Source: Clusia tigrina (Eukaryota; Arthropoda; Insecta; Diptera; Clusiidae). Taken from it: a stretch of DNA of 64,000 nt. Position 1 is the first letter of the stretch, and every line of letters begins with the position of its first letter. This document shows positions 36,006 through 49,940 of the stretch, in pieces. The translations under genes and the position numbers were made by a program. Location of the stretch: positions 61,548,322 to 61,612,321 of the forward strand of contig OV050030.1 of NCBI GenBank assembly GCA_920105625.2. The letters run 5' to 3'. Below the pieces are notes generated by a model. It was not told the origin of the DNA, made no database searches, and saw nothing but the letters and a program-made list of their open reading frames with translations.

Positions 36006-36767
36006 TAAAATTGGACAAACTTTCTTTAATATCTATTGGTGGCGCACAGCTGAACTTCGTTAAGAGATCATGTAGATTGGGCTTCCATATTAATTCTTCT
36101 TTCACTTGCACTGATCAAGAAAATAGTATAGTGAAAAAAGTTTTTTTTGTGCTGCGACAGTTACGGATGTCAGCAGAGTTTACCCCTGTGGAGACTAGGA
36201 GAATGTTGGTTAAGCAGCTGGTTGTACCGATAATTTGCTATTCAGAGCTTGTATATAGTAAGTTGGATTCAAACTCCCTACATAAAATACAAATTGTGTT
36301 TAACTATGCCACACGATATGTGGTTGGATTACGTAGGTTTGACCATATAACTTCCTGGAAGACAAGTGTTCTTGGATGCAGTATTGAGAACTACTTACGG
36401 ATTAGATATTCTATTTTTCTTCTCAAGATAATTATCTCTTTGAGAAACATCAGCAGAGCCAATCAAAAAGAAGTCGCTGCATGATAATACCCAAGTTTGC
36501 CTATTCTAATTCAACTCGATACTATTTCATTAATGCCATCAGGATCGGAATTCGCTGCCTTCTGCTGTGAGAGGCGTAGCAGCGATTAGTGAGTTTAAGT
36601 ATTTAGTGTTCCAGTACTTTTGTAGAGAGCTGACATAGAGCTCTCTTAATTTTACCCTTGAAAATAACCAAATATCTCTTTTATTGTTCTTTTCTGTCAG
36701 TATTCTTTTAATTTTTTATTGTATTAATTTATTAATTATTTATTATTTATTACGTATTTACTTTTAC
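36006..36767 (+). mobile_element. CR1-like non-LTR retrotransposon, 3' segment
   Basis: Frame 36011-36484 continues the RT thumb after the copia insertion (LDKLSLISIGGAQLNFV, VFFVLRQLRMSAEFTP, LVVPIICYSELVYSKL). A further stretch near 36540-36637 reads LPSAVRGVAAISEFK, then VFQYFCRELT and a stop, the usual C-terminus of such RTs. The A/T-rich 3' region follows and is itself interrupted at 36768-37216. It resumes to about 37400, ending in ATTGAAATTGAAAT. Confidence 0.8.
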
Positions 36768-37216
36768 TGGCGCATAACCCTGACAGGCCATGCTTCAATT
36801 CTGAATCAGGACCCACCTGTCCCCAACTTTATCGATTATATGTCGGTCTATCCCGATTTGAACAGGGAATTCGACCTCACTATTCCAAGTCGAAGCGACT
36901 GGACCTCAGAAAACCGAATCGTCGGTGAAACAGTCGAAATCTACACCGACGGTTCCAAGCTTGGAGGTAGAGTCGGCAGCGGTATTTATTCCGACAAGCT
37001 GGACTTAAACATCTCCCTACGTCTCCCAGACCATTGCAGCGTTTTTCAAGCTGAGGTCATGGCCATTTACCACGCAGCCAAATGGATGCTGAGTAGTGAT
37101 ATCGGCGCAGTTGACGTATCTATCTTCTCAGACAGCCAGGCCGCCATTAAATCTCTTTTTGGCTCCACGGCCACATCAAGACTAGTTCATGAATGTCGAA
37201 CATCTTTAAATGAGTT
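36768..37216 (+). pseudogene. Captured internal fragment of LOA-like ORF2 (RNase H)
   Basis: The segment matches 48232-48650 (for example TGACAGGCCATGC against TGACGGGCCATGC) and encodes SILNQDPPVPNFIDYMS, then IYTDGSKLGGRVGSGI and SDSQAAIKSL, the N-terminal and middle blocks of RNase H. It stops within the domain at CRTSLNE. It is bounded on both sides by a 39-bp near-identical stretch ATTTATTAATTATTTATTAT... with one mismatch (from about 36729 and from about 37218). Since both element ends are missing, this is not a normal retrotransposition product. Confidence 0.8.
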
Positions 37217-37399
37217 CATTTATTAATTATTTATTATTTATTACTTATTTACTTTTCATTTTTTTTTATTTATCTATTTAATTAGTTGTTAATTTAATTT
37301 AATATATCTATTTTAATAACTGATATATAGTTATATATTAAAAGGCTTTGTCTTATTGTATAACTATAAACAATAAATTGAAATTGAAATAAATGGAAA

Positions 37400-38287
37400 T
37401 TTTGTTCTTTATTGCATAGCAAGCATACTCTTACTGGTTTCCTTGTCAAATCCTTGATATTTTTGTGTGTTGTTTTATTTTTCTTCTCTCACTCTCCCGA
37501 AATAGCCCCATTTTCCTCTCATAATCTTACGAAGTCTGTCTCGAGCACTACGATCTACACTTCCACTGAAAGTGTTATTATTATTATAGTAACGGGTCAC
37601 AAGTCTCCAGCGCTGTAGATTTAATTATTAAAATAACATCTATTTTCTGTTTATATTTTGTTGTGGATATAGTTAGTAGTGTTGTTGAGCTTTGAGAAAA
37701 AAGTACTGAAATATTTAAATTGAGTAACCGTGCAAAAATATTAGAGAGAATAAAACGATTTTTTTGTGTCAATATTTTTATTGCTTTGACAATAATATAG
37801 AGATCTAATCTATAATATGAATGTACTTGTTATAGGGTGTATGTTATCTCGTTTTCGTTTTTCTCTGATTATCTTTTTTCTTTCATTTAATGGTTTTGGT
37901 CCATAAATTTCACGGGTTTTTGTCACTCGGAGAAGTATGGAAATTTCAGAACTTGACAGAGAACTGACTTTAGGTATCAGCAGGTTGTTCAATTCGTTGC
38001 CATATCTCCAGCAAATACGTTCGGCGACTGTGCCCTGAGCGGCGCGATAACTCTTTGAGAAACCCCTACTTCAGTGCTTAGACTTTGCCCGTTTCATTAT
38101 TTTAAAATCTGGTAAGGTATGAAAATAGATTAGCGACGTGTTCTTTTCTTTAAATGCGCATTGATCAATAAGTTCTTGAATCGTTTTTGTACATCTGTTG
38201 CTATAATTCGCCCATTATCTGGAATGCACAACAACCGGCTTCACTTAACTGTTTAACAGTTGCTGAACATTGTAGTACTCCTTTATA

Positions 38288-38290
<3 letters not shown>
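37400..38290. other. Unassigned region
   Basis: Short frames only. A minus-strand segment near 37990-38080 reads RRTYLLEIWQRIEQ, which might be a transposon remnant, but I cannot place it. Confidence 0.4.
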
Positions 38291-41080
<2,790 letters not shown>

Positions 41081-41084
41081 TAAA

Positions 41085-42366
41085 AAAGCTAAAAAGGGTA
41101 TACTAATTTTGTGCTTTTGAGAGGGGTTGCAATTTAAAGAAGGAGGCGTGGTAGGTATGGACATATTTATACAGATATGAAAAGAATCATTAAGCAATTT
41201 TTAATTTGTCCGTCCGTCCGTTCGTCTGACTATATGGGTCGATTTGTACAAAGACCACGCCTACCTCACGTATAAAGAGTTTTTCTCACCTTTTTTAAAA
41301 TGACTGCAACTTTGGTCCAATTGATGGAATAGTGACGCAATTGATGGAATAGTGGAAGTTATGTCGATTTTGGTCCTACTAAACACTATGCAAAAAGTGG
41401 GTGGTATATAATAACTGCCACGCCCACTATTTACAAATATTCATAGCTTAAGATCTGGTAGATATTCAGGGACTAAATTTACGGGAAGGAAAAAAAGCTA
41501 TCTGCAATAAATAGGGTTGATCAGGGAAAAGACACGCCCACTTTTGATATAAGGAACTTTCGGGTCAAAAATTAAAATTAACCTACCTATGCTCGGATTG
41601 ATGCCATCGGAATAAAATGGCAGAAATGTGCATGGTGTCCATAATAATGTATATGCAAAATATGGGTATTAGAATATGGAGATCATAATACAACTGTCAC
41701 GCCCACAATTATCCAAAAATCATTAATAGGTTCCTATTAAAGATTTATCAACGAAATTTTACAGTAAAGTTGCGGGTACTAACATTAGCACAAAAATGGG
41801 CGTGTTGTTTTCACAGCCACACCCACTATTGACATAATACAATATTATGACCTATACAATATTTTTTGACGACATTTTATTTTAGTAATAAGCATAATGA
41901 CACTAAAAGCCACAGGGCCGTGCGCACGGGGGTTTGGGTGTTAAAACCCCCCAGAAGGGATGTTAGCTACAATAAAAGGGCTTTTAGCTACAATAAAATG
42001 TAAAGACATATATGTACGTGAATAAAAATGTACATATGTATATGTAATCATACAATTATATGATATAACATATATTATGTGCATCCACTTATTGATAGAT
42101 CTCTTTGAGCTCCTCTCTTTTTAAATGAAATTTGATTAAAAAAAAACCCCACCCCCCCGAGCAAATCCTGCGCACGGCCCTGCAAAGCCAAACACAAGAT
42201 ATGGGGTCGATATAATCAATTCAAGGTGCCCTACCGAAAATTACCGTAGATATGATCATAATGATGATTTCTGAAGAAAGCATCCCCATTGTTGAACTCG
42301 CACGCACAAGGAAAGTAAAGGTTATTTCGAAGTCGGTCTAACCCGACTTCACACTTCTGTACTCGT
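41085..42366 (+). repeat. Family R interspersed repeat, fullest copy (copy 2)
   Basis: The 5' part (GAGGGGTTGCAATTTAAAGA at about 41123) is repeated at 63869. The 3' part is repeated at 110-650 and, inverted, at 49400-49940. Boxes of the type CCACGCCCAC or CACGCCCAC occur at about 41264 (variant), 41430, 41526, 41700 and 41818 (variant). Near the 3' end GAAGTCGG...CCGACTTC (42329-42350) forms a perfect 8-bp stem with a 6-base loop. A hAT MITE interrupts it at 41913. No protein-coding capacity. Confidence 0.75.
41913..42182. mobile_element. hAT-type MITE, 270 bp
   Basis: Terminal inverted repeats start CAGGGCCGTGCGCA on both ends. The flanking 8 bp are AAAAGCCA (41905-41912) and CAAAGCCA (42183-42190), matching in seven of eight positions, as expected for hAT insertion. 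The interior carries G- and C-runs near the ends and no ORF. It disrupts family R copy 2. Confidence 0.9.
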
Positions 42367-42712
42367 TTTCTTTTAGTCTTGTCGCAAGAAGCTCAGGTGA
42401 TTTCTTAGATAAATTTAAATCTCGAATCAAGTCGTTTAGCTCGCCCTGAGAAAAACCTTGAAGTGTAGTTCTACATCCTTCGAATTCACTTTCACTATTG
42501 CTTTTACTCTGACTATCTAAAATTTCAACTTCATCGCAGTAATCGTCTGATAAGGAAGTAAATTGGTATTGCCAAATCTCCATTATGCAGCGTGGTGCTT
42601 TAGCGGATTGTACGTTTGGGTAAGCCCAAGGGTCCTTCCTACATTTTACAGTCACAGCACAAAAGCAGCAATCATCAAGATGAATGACACCATTTTTGTG
42701 TCATTTACATTA
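42365..42712 (-). pseudogene. Fragment of a recurrent arthropod ORF with ELNDL motif
   Basis: The minus strand reads HLDDCCFCAVTVKC, then WAYPNVQSAKAP, an acidic stretch (about residues 60-85) and FSQGELNDLIRDLNLSKKSP, LLATRLKE. From memory this combination (a CxxC pair, an YPNxxSA block and ELNDLxRDLNLS) is a recurrent uncharacterised ORF in arthropod genomes, probably carried by a mobile element. The C-terminal continuation is cut by the end of family R. Function unknown. Confidence 0.5.
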
Positions 42713-42719
42713 AAACCTA

Positions 42720-43500
42720 TATACTTTTTATACATGAATAATAATCTATATTTATTATATGCTATAATTAAAAGCAATTTTAAAGAAGAGGAACAATTTA
42801 TATGTTTTTACAATTTTTTAATTTGTATTTATAAATTTTTAATGAAAAGTATCTCCAATGTGTCAAATATTTTACACAGAAACAAATTCAATAAAAATTT
42901 ATTTCATCCGCTAATTATTCCAAGCCCGCTACACTTTAGTTTTACTAGTTAGTAAAATATATATAAAAACTTCACCCGTTTCTCATTTCAAAAAGTACAT
43001 AAATATTAAACAATAGTCACAAATAAAATAATAATTGTGAACGAAATGTTCGTTAAGAAAAGAATTATACTTAAATAAGGTATAAAACATGGCGTTGTCA
43101 CTTTTTGCATAATCGTCCATAAAGAATATATTAAAAAAACTGCAGCGGCATACAAATCAACATTAAAATTGACACAGCTTTTAAAATTTTCAACCCCTTT
43201 AGCAAAAAATCCAAGTTCCTCGACGTTTCTCCTCTTGGTCTAAAAAGTAATGCTTCTGTTGCCAGTCCTCGAAGTTGGCGAACAACCAAGTATTCCCAGT
43301 AGCACAGAAGTCCCTCAATTAATTTCCAATTCTATTGAGGGCGTTGGAAAGGCAATAATGTTTAGTTTTTGTAATTTCTGTTTCCATTACCATTCTATTG
43401 TTTTTGGGCTTTGCTGTAGGTTTGGTATTGTGCCGGAAAGCGCAACATAAAGAAATGTGGAAAAGTGCTAAAGGTGTCGTTCTTCGTAATATTGACATCT
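42720..43500. other. Unassigned AT-rich region
   Basis: No recognisable motif. The 43250-43450 frame is of unknown origin. Confidence 0.4.
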
Positions 43501-43504
43501 TTTT

Positions 43505-43690
43505 TATGTTTTTCTGGTATATGGAAAATTCACAACGATCTCAGAATTCCAAATGTACAAGAAGAAAGAGGCAATTAAAGAAAGTTTACCTTCTGACATT
43601 GGAAAACCACCCAATCGAGCTAGCCCGAAATTTCCTGCTGTATTCAGCAGACAAACGGCTAAAAAAGAAATATATATTTCTAGTCTAACA
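43505..43690 (+). pseudogene. Jockey ORF2 C-terminal fragment
   Basis: In two frames the plus strand reads RIPNVQEE, then LENHPIELARNFLLYSADKR and LKKKYIFLV with a stop. This is the extreme C-terminus of Jockey-clade RTs (compare LREHSNPLVKNLAR and LKRLDL in J2). 5'-truncated. Confidence 0.65.
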
Positions 43691-44590
43691 ATGAATTAAT
43701 TAATTATAAATTAACATATTTTAAATATTTGCATCTTCTATATATCTTTTTAAATTAGCAGTGGCAAAAGAACATTAGAGTTTAATGTTAGCTTGTAAGA
43801 TTTCAAAACTTATTGTTAGTTCTTTCGAAAGATTAAATAAATAGTAATTGGACATTTTTTTCTCATCTTTGGGATGTGGTCGATTTATGAATTTCTGAAG
43901 ATTCGGTTACTTTAAAATATACTTGCCTCCTCAAAACCCTCCCACAGATTATTAATATTATGAGAGATTTACTCGATATGACTAATTTATATAATCGAAC
44001 TACTTGTATCTTAAAGGTGACTAATATGATTTGATAAATATACTTTTTTAAAATTTGTATTGTTTTTGCGATTTATTGGTAAGTATTTATTTCGGTAGTT
44101 TAATTACATGACAAGTACATTTATAGGAACCTTCACTTATTTGCTAATATAATCGGGATAATTAAATACCAGTAAAGAAGACTGAAGTCGGATCAGACCG
44201 ATTTCGAGATACCATTTAAATTTAGAAAATTTTATAAAATATACTATTAGGATATGGGATCCATATACTAAACAGAACTCTAAGGGACGGTTTTCATAAT
44301 GTTGAATTTTGCATGAAAATAACGTGATACTTTAATTGTTCGGCCCACAAAGAGTTTCATAACAACGAGTATAACAAATTTTGTGGATGTCCTAGATAGA
44401 TATGGAGCTGTCTATACTAGTGATGAACGCTATTTCCGTACCAGTGATTTAATCACGGTTATTGAAAAATAGCTTCGACAGCTGCCTAATATTTGCCGTT
44501 ACCGTTCTTTTAATATACGTTCGTTGATTTCACTTATTTAAATATAGGTACATTCGTTTAGTTACTTATCTTGTTCTTTCATAACCATTA
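43691..44590. other. Spacer with a small family R remnant
   Basis: Position 44165-44215 (AGTAAAGAAGACTGAAGTCGG, minus orientation) resembles the 3' end of family R at 49415-49455. Otherwise no features. Confidence 0.45.
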
Positions 44591-44901
44591 TTAATAGGCG
44601 TATTCGACTCGCCTCTTGTAACGAGCTCGTTTCGAGTTTTGCTAATGAAACAGCAAAAGAGTAAGTGGTATACTTGGCTGCACTGTTCCAAAAAAGGCAC
44701 TGTAAAGTAAAAATCCCATGGGAATTTTTATGTGTAATTTTTAATCTCGCTGGTTTTCAAGCAATTTTCAATTTGGAAGCTCTTTCTATCGAGGATAGAA
44801 AAACTTGCTCGTTTCGTCCGAGTATAATTTACTCGATAACTTTTTCCATACCATTTCTGTCCTATCCTCGATAGAGTGGCGAATCGAACACGCCTATTAT
44901 A
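44591..44901. mobile_element. TIR MITE, about 310 bp
   Basis: The left end TAATAGGCGTATTCGACTCG and the inverse of the right end TAATAGGCGTGTTCGATTCG match in 18 of 20 positions, and similarity continues for a few bases. TAT on both sides is a possible 3-bp target duplication. A second inverted pair, CTATCGAGGATAG (about 44787) and CTATCCTCGATAG (about 44863), lies near the right end. No ORF. Confidence 0.75.
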
Positions 44902-45251
44902 TGTGTATATGTATATTTTACTTATTTGATTTTATGCTTAACGCTTTTATTGGTTTAAATTGGGTGGCGTCTACTACGCTGCGACAGTTGTTATTCCACT
45001 GCCACTTTCGCGCTGTCACAAGAAAGAAATAATAAAATATTCAATTTATGCCACACTCCAACAAATATTGTGTTTTGTGGTACTAAATTCTTATGTGTAC
45101 TCTCATGTGGATGGAATCACTTTCTGCCTATAGTATATTATGGTACACATTTTGTTTGCCCGTCTGCCCTCCCTTCCAACAGAGCCTTTCACTGTGCTGC
45201 GCCCCATATTTGTAGACGAGTAATTAGAAGTTTGTGCTTTTCTGTTTGCCG

Positions 45252-46384
45252 TAATTGTACGTGCTTATTATTATCCATTCATATTTTTTTGGTTCTCTGG
45301 AAATACATGGATATGTACGAGGTGTGACTTTTCGTGAGTTACGTATGTTCGATGTTGGCATTTTTTTTTATGTTGGTACACATGTGTGTTATATATGTTG
45401 GCAATACCAACCATTTTGGATTGTCAGTTTGTTTTTCACAGATAAAAAGGTTAGTCGTGTTTTGGTGTGCTCTTCGATTTTGTACTATTCGAAAAAAATG
45501 GATCAAAGAAACTGTATCAGTCTTGTGTAAAAAATGAAATTAAATGCGCAAGGACATTTGAAATGTTGACTGTGGCCTTTGGCGAGTCTACTATGAGCAG
45601 AACACAAGTTCAATTGTGGTATAGCCGGTTTAAGGAAGGCCGAGAAGATGTCAATGACGATGTTCGTCCTGGTCGCCCGAGCACGTCAACAACAGATGAA
45701 AACATTGACGCAGTGAAGAAAATGATTTTGGATAATCGTCGAATCACTATCAGAGAGGTTGCTGATGATGTTGGCATATCGTTCGGCTCATGTCAAGCAA
45801 TTTTTACGGATGTTTTAGGCATGAAACGTGCGGCAGCGAAGATTGTTCCAAAATTGCTAAATTTTGAGCAAAAACAGCGTTGCATGGACATCGCTCAGGA
45901 GCTGTTTGGCCAAAAACCGTTATCATGCCTCAACCACCGTATTCACCGGACTTGGCCCCCGCTAACTTTTTCCTCTTTCCAAAACTGAAGACACCGATGA
46001 AAGGAAAGCATTTTGCTACGATTGAGGAGATAAAAGAAAAATCGAAACAGGAGCTGTTGACGATACGAAAAAAGCGTTTCAGAAGTGTTTCGAGGATTGG
46101 AAAAAATGCTGGCATAAGTGTATAATATCTGAGGGGAATTTCTTTAAAGGGGACAAGATAGTTGTTGATGAATAAATAAATACTTTATTTTTTGATCACA
46201 CATAACGGTTCTTTTTTGATCACACCTCGTATGTACTTATGTGTATACTAAGCATTACATAAATTGTAAAGTATATTAGAGTAACAATTTATGTAAAGCT
46301 TAGTATATGTACACATAAGTACATACATATCCATGTATTTCCAGAGAACCAAAAAAATATGAATAGATAATAATAAGCACGTAA
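45252..46384. mobile_element. Fold-back (palindromic) MITE carrying a mariner
   Basis: The sequence 45252-45317 (ACGTGCTTATTATTATCC to GGATATGTA) reappears inverted at 46324-46384 with one mismatch. 46232-46268 (TGTACTTATGTGTATACTAA) reappears inverted at 46285-46325. Without the mariner the unit is about 220 bp, nearly a perfect palindrome with the loop AAAGTATATTAGAGTA. The same loop string occurs again directly outside the right end at 46384-46399. Confidence 0.8.
45318..46229 (+). mobile_element. Mariner family A, copy A2 (both ends present)
   Basis: Flanked by TA at 45316-45317 and 46230-46231. The left end is CGAGGTGTGAC and the right end is the inverse of CGAGGTGTGATCAAAAAAG. The transposase frame 45499-45988 matches A1 nearly residue for residue ([38 protein letters not shown]). 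At AQELF it carries the same deletion as A1, but with two bases fewer, so the third Asp block (SPDLAPANFFLFPK) lies in the next frame (45880-46125) with Asp replaced by Asn. About 912 bp; nonautonomous. Confidence 0.9.
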
Positions 46385-46435
46385 AGTATATTAGAGTACT
46401 GTCTGAGTGCTGCGCTTACTAGATTGTTCCGACAA

Positions 46436-46452
46436 AAAAAAAATAAAAAAAA

Positions 46453-46526
<74 letters not shown>
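46436..46526. repeat. A-rich and (AT)n tract
   Basis: A-runs with occasional T, then about 55 bp of AT repeats. Confidence 0.9.
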
Positions 46527-46528
<2 letters not shown>

Positions 46529-46689
46529 GTAAAATGTATAGACTTAATTACTTTGGTATTAGTTTCATATCCAAGCTTTCACCTACTTGCCCATGAATAA
46601 TTAGTTTTAACCATAATGAAAATTATGAAAATCCAAAATTTGAATCGATGATTTGGTATTAATTTCTTCTTTTCAATAAAATTGCTGAA

Positions 46690-46780
46690 TTTTCACAATT
46701 AACAGCTTTTCAAATAATTTAGATAAAATTGATAGGAGGCTGATAGGTCTATAAAAGGACAGAATTGACGAAACCTTGCC
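46690..46780 (-). pseudogene. Short Jockey RT fragment
   Basis: The minus strand reads FYRPISLLSILSKLFEKLL, the RT entry block of Jockey elements. Both sides are lost. Confidence 0.6.
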
Positions 46781-47089
46781 AAGAAGTTTTCCAAATCTTT
46801 GGCTAGTATCCAAATGTCAGTATGCTGTTGCATAGTTGAATAGCACTTAGTGCTTGATAGCATTGAATGACCCAAAAGTATTCTTTTTTCCAAAGCCGGA
46901 AATATAATCGAGATTTTTCTATTATTATACAATCTTCACTTCATCATATCGCCGAATATCGTTTTTATTAAAAGTAGTATTGTCAACATTTTATGTGCTA
47001 CTCGTATTATTATACTTCCCCTGTCACATCCTCAATTTACACATAGTCAGTACTGGGACCCTATATTAGCTTTATTAACGGAAATTTGT

Positions 47090-49265
47090 TTAGATGTGGC
47101 AGGAGGTCAGACACTTTTTTTAGCTTTATTTACTAACAAGATGGTCTACATCGCGAAAGTGGGGAAGGCTTCACTAACCAAACCTAAGGATTACAGACAC
47201 ATAACTGTAACATCTTTTCTTCTCAAGGTTTTAGAAAAGCTCTTGACCTACATATCAGGACATCGATCAACCCTTCTTTTCTCTCTGTATCTCAACACGC
47301 CTACTCTAAAGGCAAATCGGTTGAAACATCACTTCATTCTCTCATTTCTCAAGTTGACAAATCCTTGGCGTTCAAGGAATTAACACTTTCCATATTTCTG
47401 GACAGCGAGGGAGCATTCAACAATGTATGCCCCAACGCTGTCATTTCCGCACTATATAATCTTAACCTGAACTCTGGCCTTCTTAAATTTATAGAGCTTC
47501 TACTTAAATCTAGAATCATCATTTCCACGATCGGCAGTGCCCAATCAAGAAGGGTGGTTAACAGGGGCACGCCACAAGGGGGTGTTTTATCACCCCTCCT
47601 CTGGAACCTGGCAGTTAACACACTACTGGTAAGATTGGAATCTACTGCATGCAAAGTGATAGCCTATGCGGACATAGCAATCGCGGCATTCGGCAAATTC
47701 ACTTTCCATTGTGTCGATCTGGTGTCGTGAATTCGAACTTGGGGTTGACCCATCCGAAACCACCGAGGCTATGCTTTTCACTAGGAAGTACAAAATTCCA
47801 AGATTTACAATGCCTAGTCTAAATGGCACTCCGCTCTCTTTGAGCACAAACGTGAAGTATTTAGGCGTGATTCTCAACCCAAAGCTTAATTGGAAAGCCA
47901 ATCTAGCTGAGAGGGCACGTAAAGCAACATGTGCTATATACTGCTGTAGAAGAGCAGTTGGAACAAAATGGGGACTTCGTCCTCGAGTCGTGCTCTAGCT
48001 CTGCACGGCCATCGTCGAACCCAACCTGTTATTCGGGTTGGTCTTTTAATGTCAAGCTCTCGAAAAAGCTTGCAATATCAAGCCCCTCGGTAAAATCAGA
48101 AGCTCCATTTCTCTACTGATCACTGGCGTTCTTCGTACCTAACCTAGGAAGAGCCGTTTTTGCCATGCTACACTGGATCCGTTCGGGGCTCCTGGTTAAG
48201 CAACAAGCCAAGTTGACAGCGATTTAACATTGGCGATTAACCGTGACGGGCCATGCCTCTATTCTGAATCAGGATCCACCTGTCCCCAACTTTATTGATT
48301 ACATATCGGTCTATCCCGATTTGAACAGGGAGCTCGACCTCACTATTCCAGAAATGACTGGACTTCAAAAAAAAGACATAATCGTCTTTGAAACGGTCGA
48401 TATCTATACCGACGGTTCCAAACTTGGAGGTATAGCCGGCAGCGGTGTCTTCCGAAAAACTGGACTTCAAAATCTCCTTATGTCTCCCTGACCATTGCAG
48501 CATTTTTCAAGCTGAGGTCATGGCCATTTATCACGCAGCTAAACGGATGCTGAGTAGCGATATCGGCGCAGTCTCACATATCCATCTGGTCTACGGCCAC
48601 CTCAAGACACGTTCATGAATGTCGAACATCTCTAAATGAGCTCTCAAGATACTCTCAGGTGCATTTAGTCTGGGTTCCCGGGCAACTGCGTGGCGGACGA
48701 GCTTGCCAAGGCAGGCACGCTACTGCACGAAATTCAGCCCTCCGTAAATATCGGCATCCCACGGGCAAAACAGCAAGCTCGATATCAAACGGAAATACCT
48801 AGCTGTCACCTACAAATCCTGGGTTGACGCGGAATCCTGCCACACGGCTAGACCAACATGGGCAAGAATGGACAAAAACAGAACCAATCAACTTCTTCGA
48901 CTTAATCGTGTTTCAATGTCGATAACTGTGTCGGTTTTGACCGGCGGCTGAATACTGGGAAAGCACGCAGAAAGACTTCAAACGATTTTTGCCGAAGCTG
49001 TGGTTCCGAAGAGGAGGACGCGACGGTTCTCCTCCTCTTATGCCACTGCCCTTGAGCAGAAGAAGAAATCGTACTTTTGGTGTGCCATTCCTTACAGGCC
49101 TGACAGAGCTGTCATCCTTTAATATTAGGGACATAGCAAGGTTCATCAAACTATTAGGATGGTTTCCTGCAACTTAATGGGGAGTCCTGTCTTTCCCGGC
49201 GCTGTCCTTGCGCTGACTCACCATCCCAAGAACGGCGCCACACCGTGGTATCACAATGGGCCATT
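47090..49265 (+). mobile_element. LOA-like non-LTR retrotransposon with RNase H (degenerate)
   Basis: The plus strand shows KPKDYRHITVTSFLLKVLEK (RT entry), LSIFLDSEGAFNNV (motif A), NRGTPQGGVLSPLLWNL (motif B), KVIAYAD with the second Asp lost, FHCVDL, VKYLGVILNPKLNW and GTKWGLRPRV (thumb). RNase H follows (SILNQDPPVPNFIDYIS, VDIYTDGSKLGG, LVWVPG-like near 48670), then a C-terminal zinc-type block CRSCGSEEEDATVLLLLCHC near 49000 and DIARFIKLLGWFPAT with a stop near 49176. At least six frame breaks. Assignment to an LOA-like group rests on RNase H plus motif B wording. Confidence 0.8.
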
Positions 49266-49399
49266 AGGTGTGCTCAAGTGTGCTTTTGTAATGTACAAAT
49301 AATGTACAAGATTTTGCATTTGTACATTATTTTTGATTTTAAAGTATTGTTTGAATTAAAAAAGTTTCTAAATAAAAAGCTTAGGCAATATTTTTATGA

Positions 49400-49940
49400 T
49401 TGGTTTATTTAAAGCTAGTAAAGAAAGCTGAATTCGGGTTAGACAGACTTCAAATTATCCTTTACCCCCGTGCGTGCGAGTGAGACTATGGCGATGTTCA
49501 TTATTACCAAATTTTATTCATATATTTTTCATAGGGTGGTTATAGAAATAACCCGCCCATTTGTATGTGGTGTTAAAGGGTTGTACCCTAATAGATTTCG
49601 TTGATGAATCTTCTTGTAATGATTTTTGGTTAAATTTGGTCGTGGCAGTAGTAGTATTATGCCCATATTTTCAACACATACCTGTATGGACCCAGTGTAC
49701 ATTACTACACATTCATACTCGTATACTATCAATACGAGCAGTGCTAGGCTAATTTTAATTTTAGTCTCGAAAGTTCCTTATTTGGAAAGTGGAAGTGTCC
49801 TTTCTTTAATGAACTCCATATCTTGCAGTTGGCTTAAAATGTGCACATGCTGCTTCGCATAAAACTTCGTCCATAAATCTCTAACAGATGTAAAACCAAA
49901 AGCATCATTATTCCATCAATTGGACCGAGTTAAAAGTACT
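49400..49940 (-). repeat. Family R interspersed repeat, inverted copy 3
   Basis: Read on the minus strand, 49940 to 49400 matches 41310 to 42350 of copy 2 in parts (GGTCCAATTGATGGAATA, CTCGTATTGAT, GTCTAACCCGA). The 3' hairpin is degenerate here. Confidence 0.6.
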
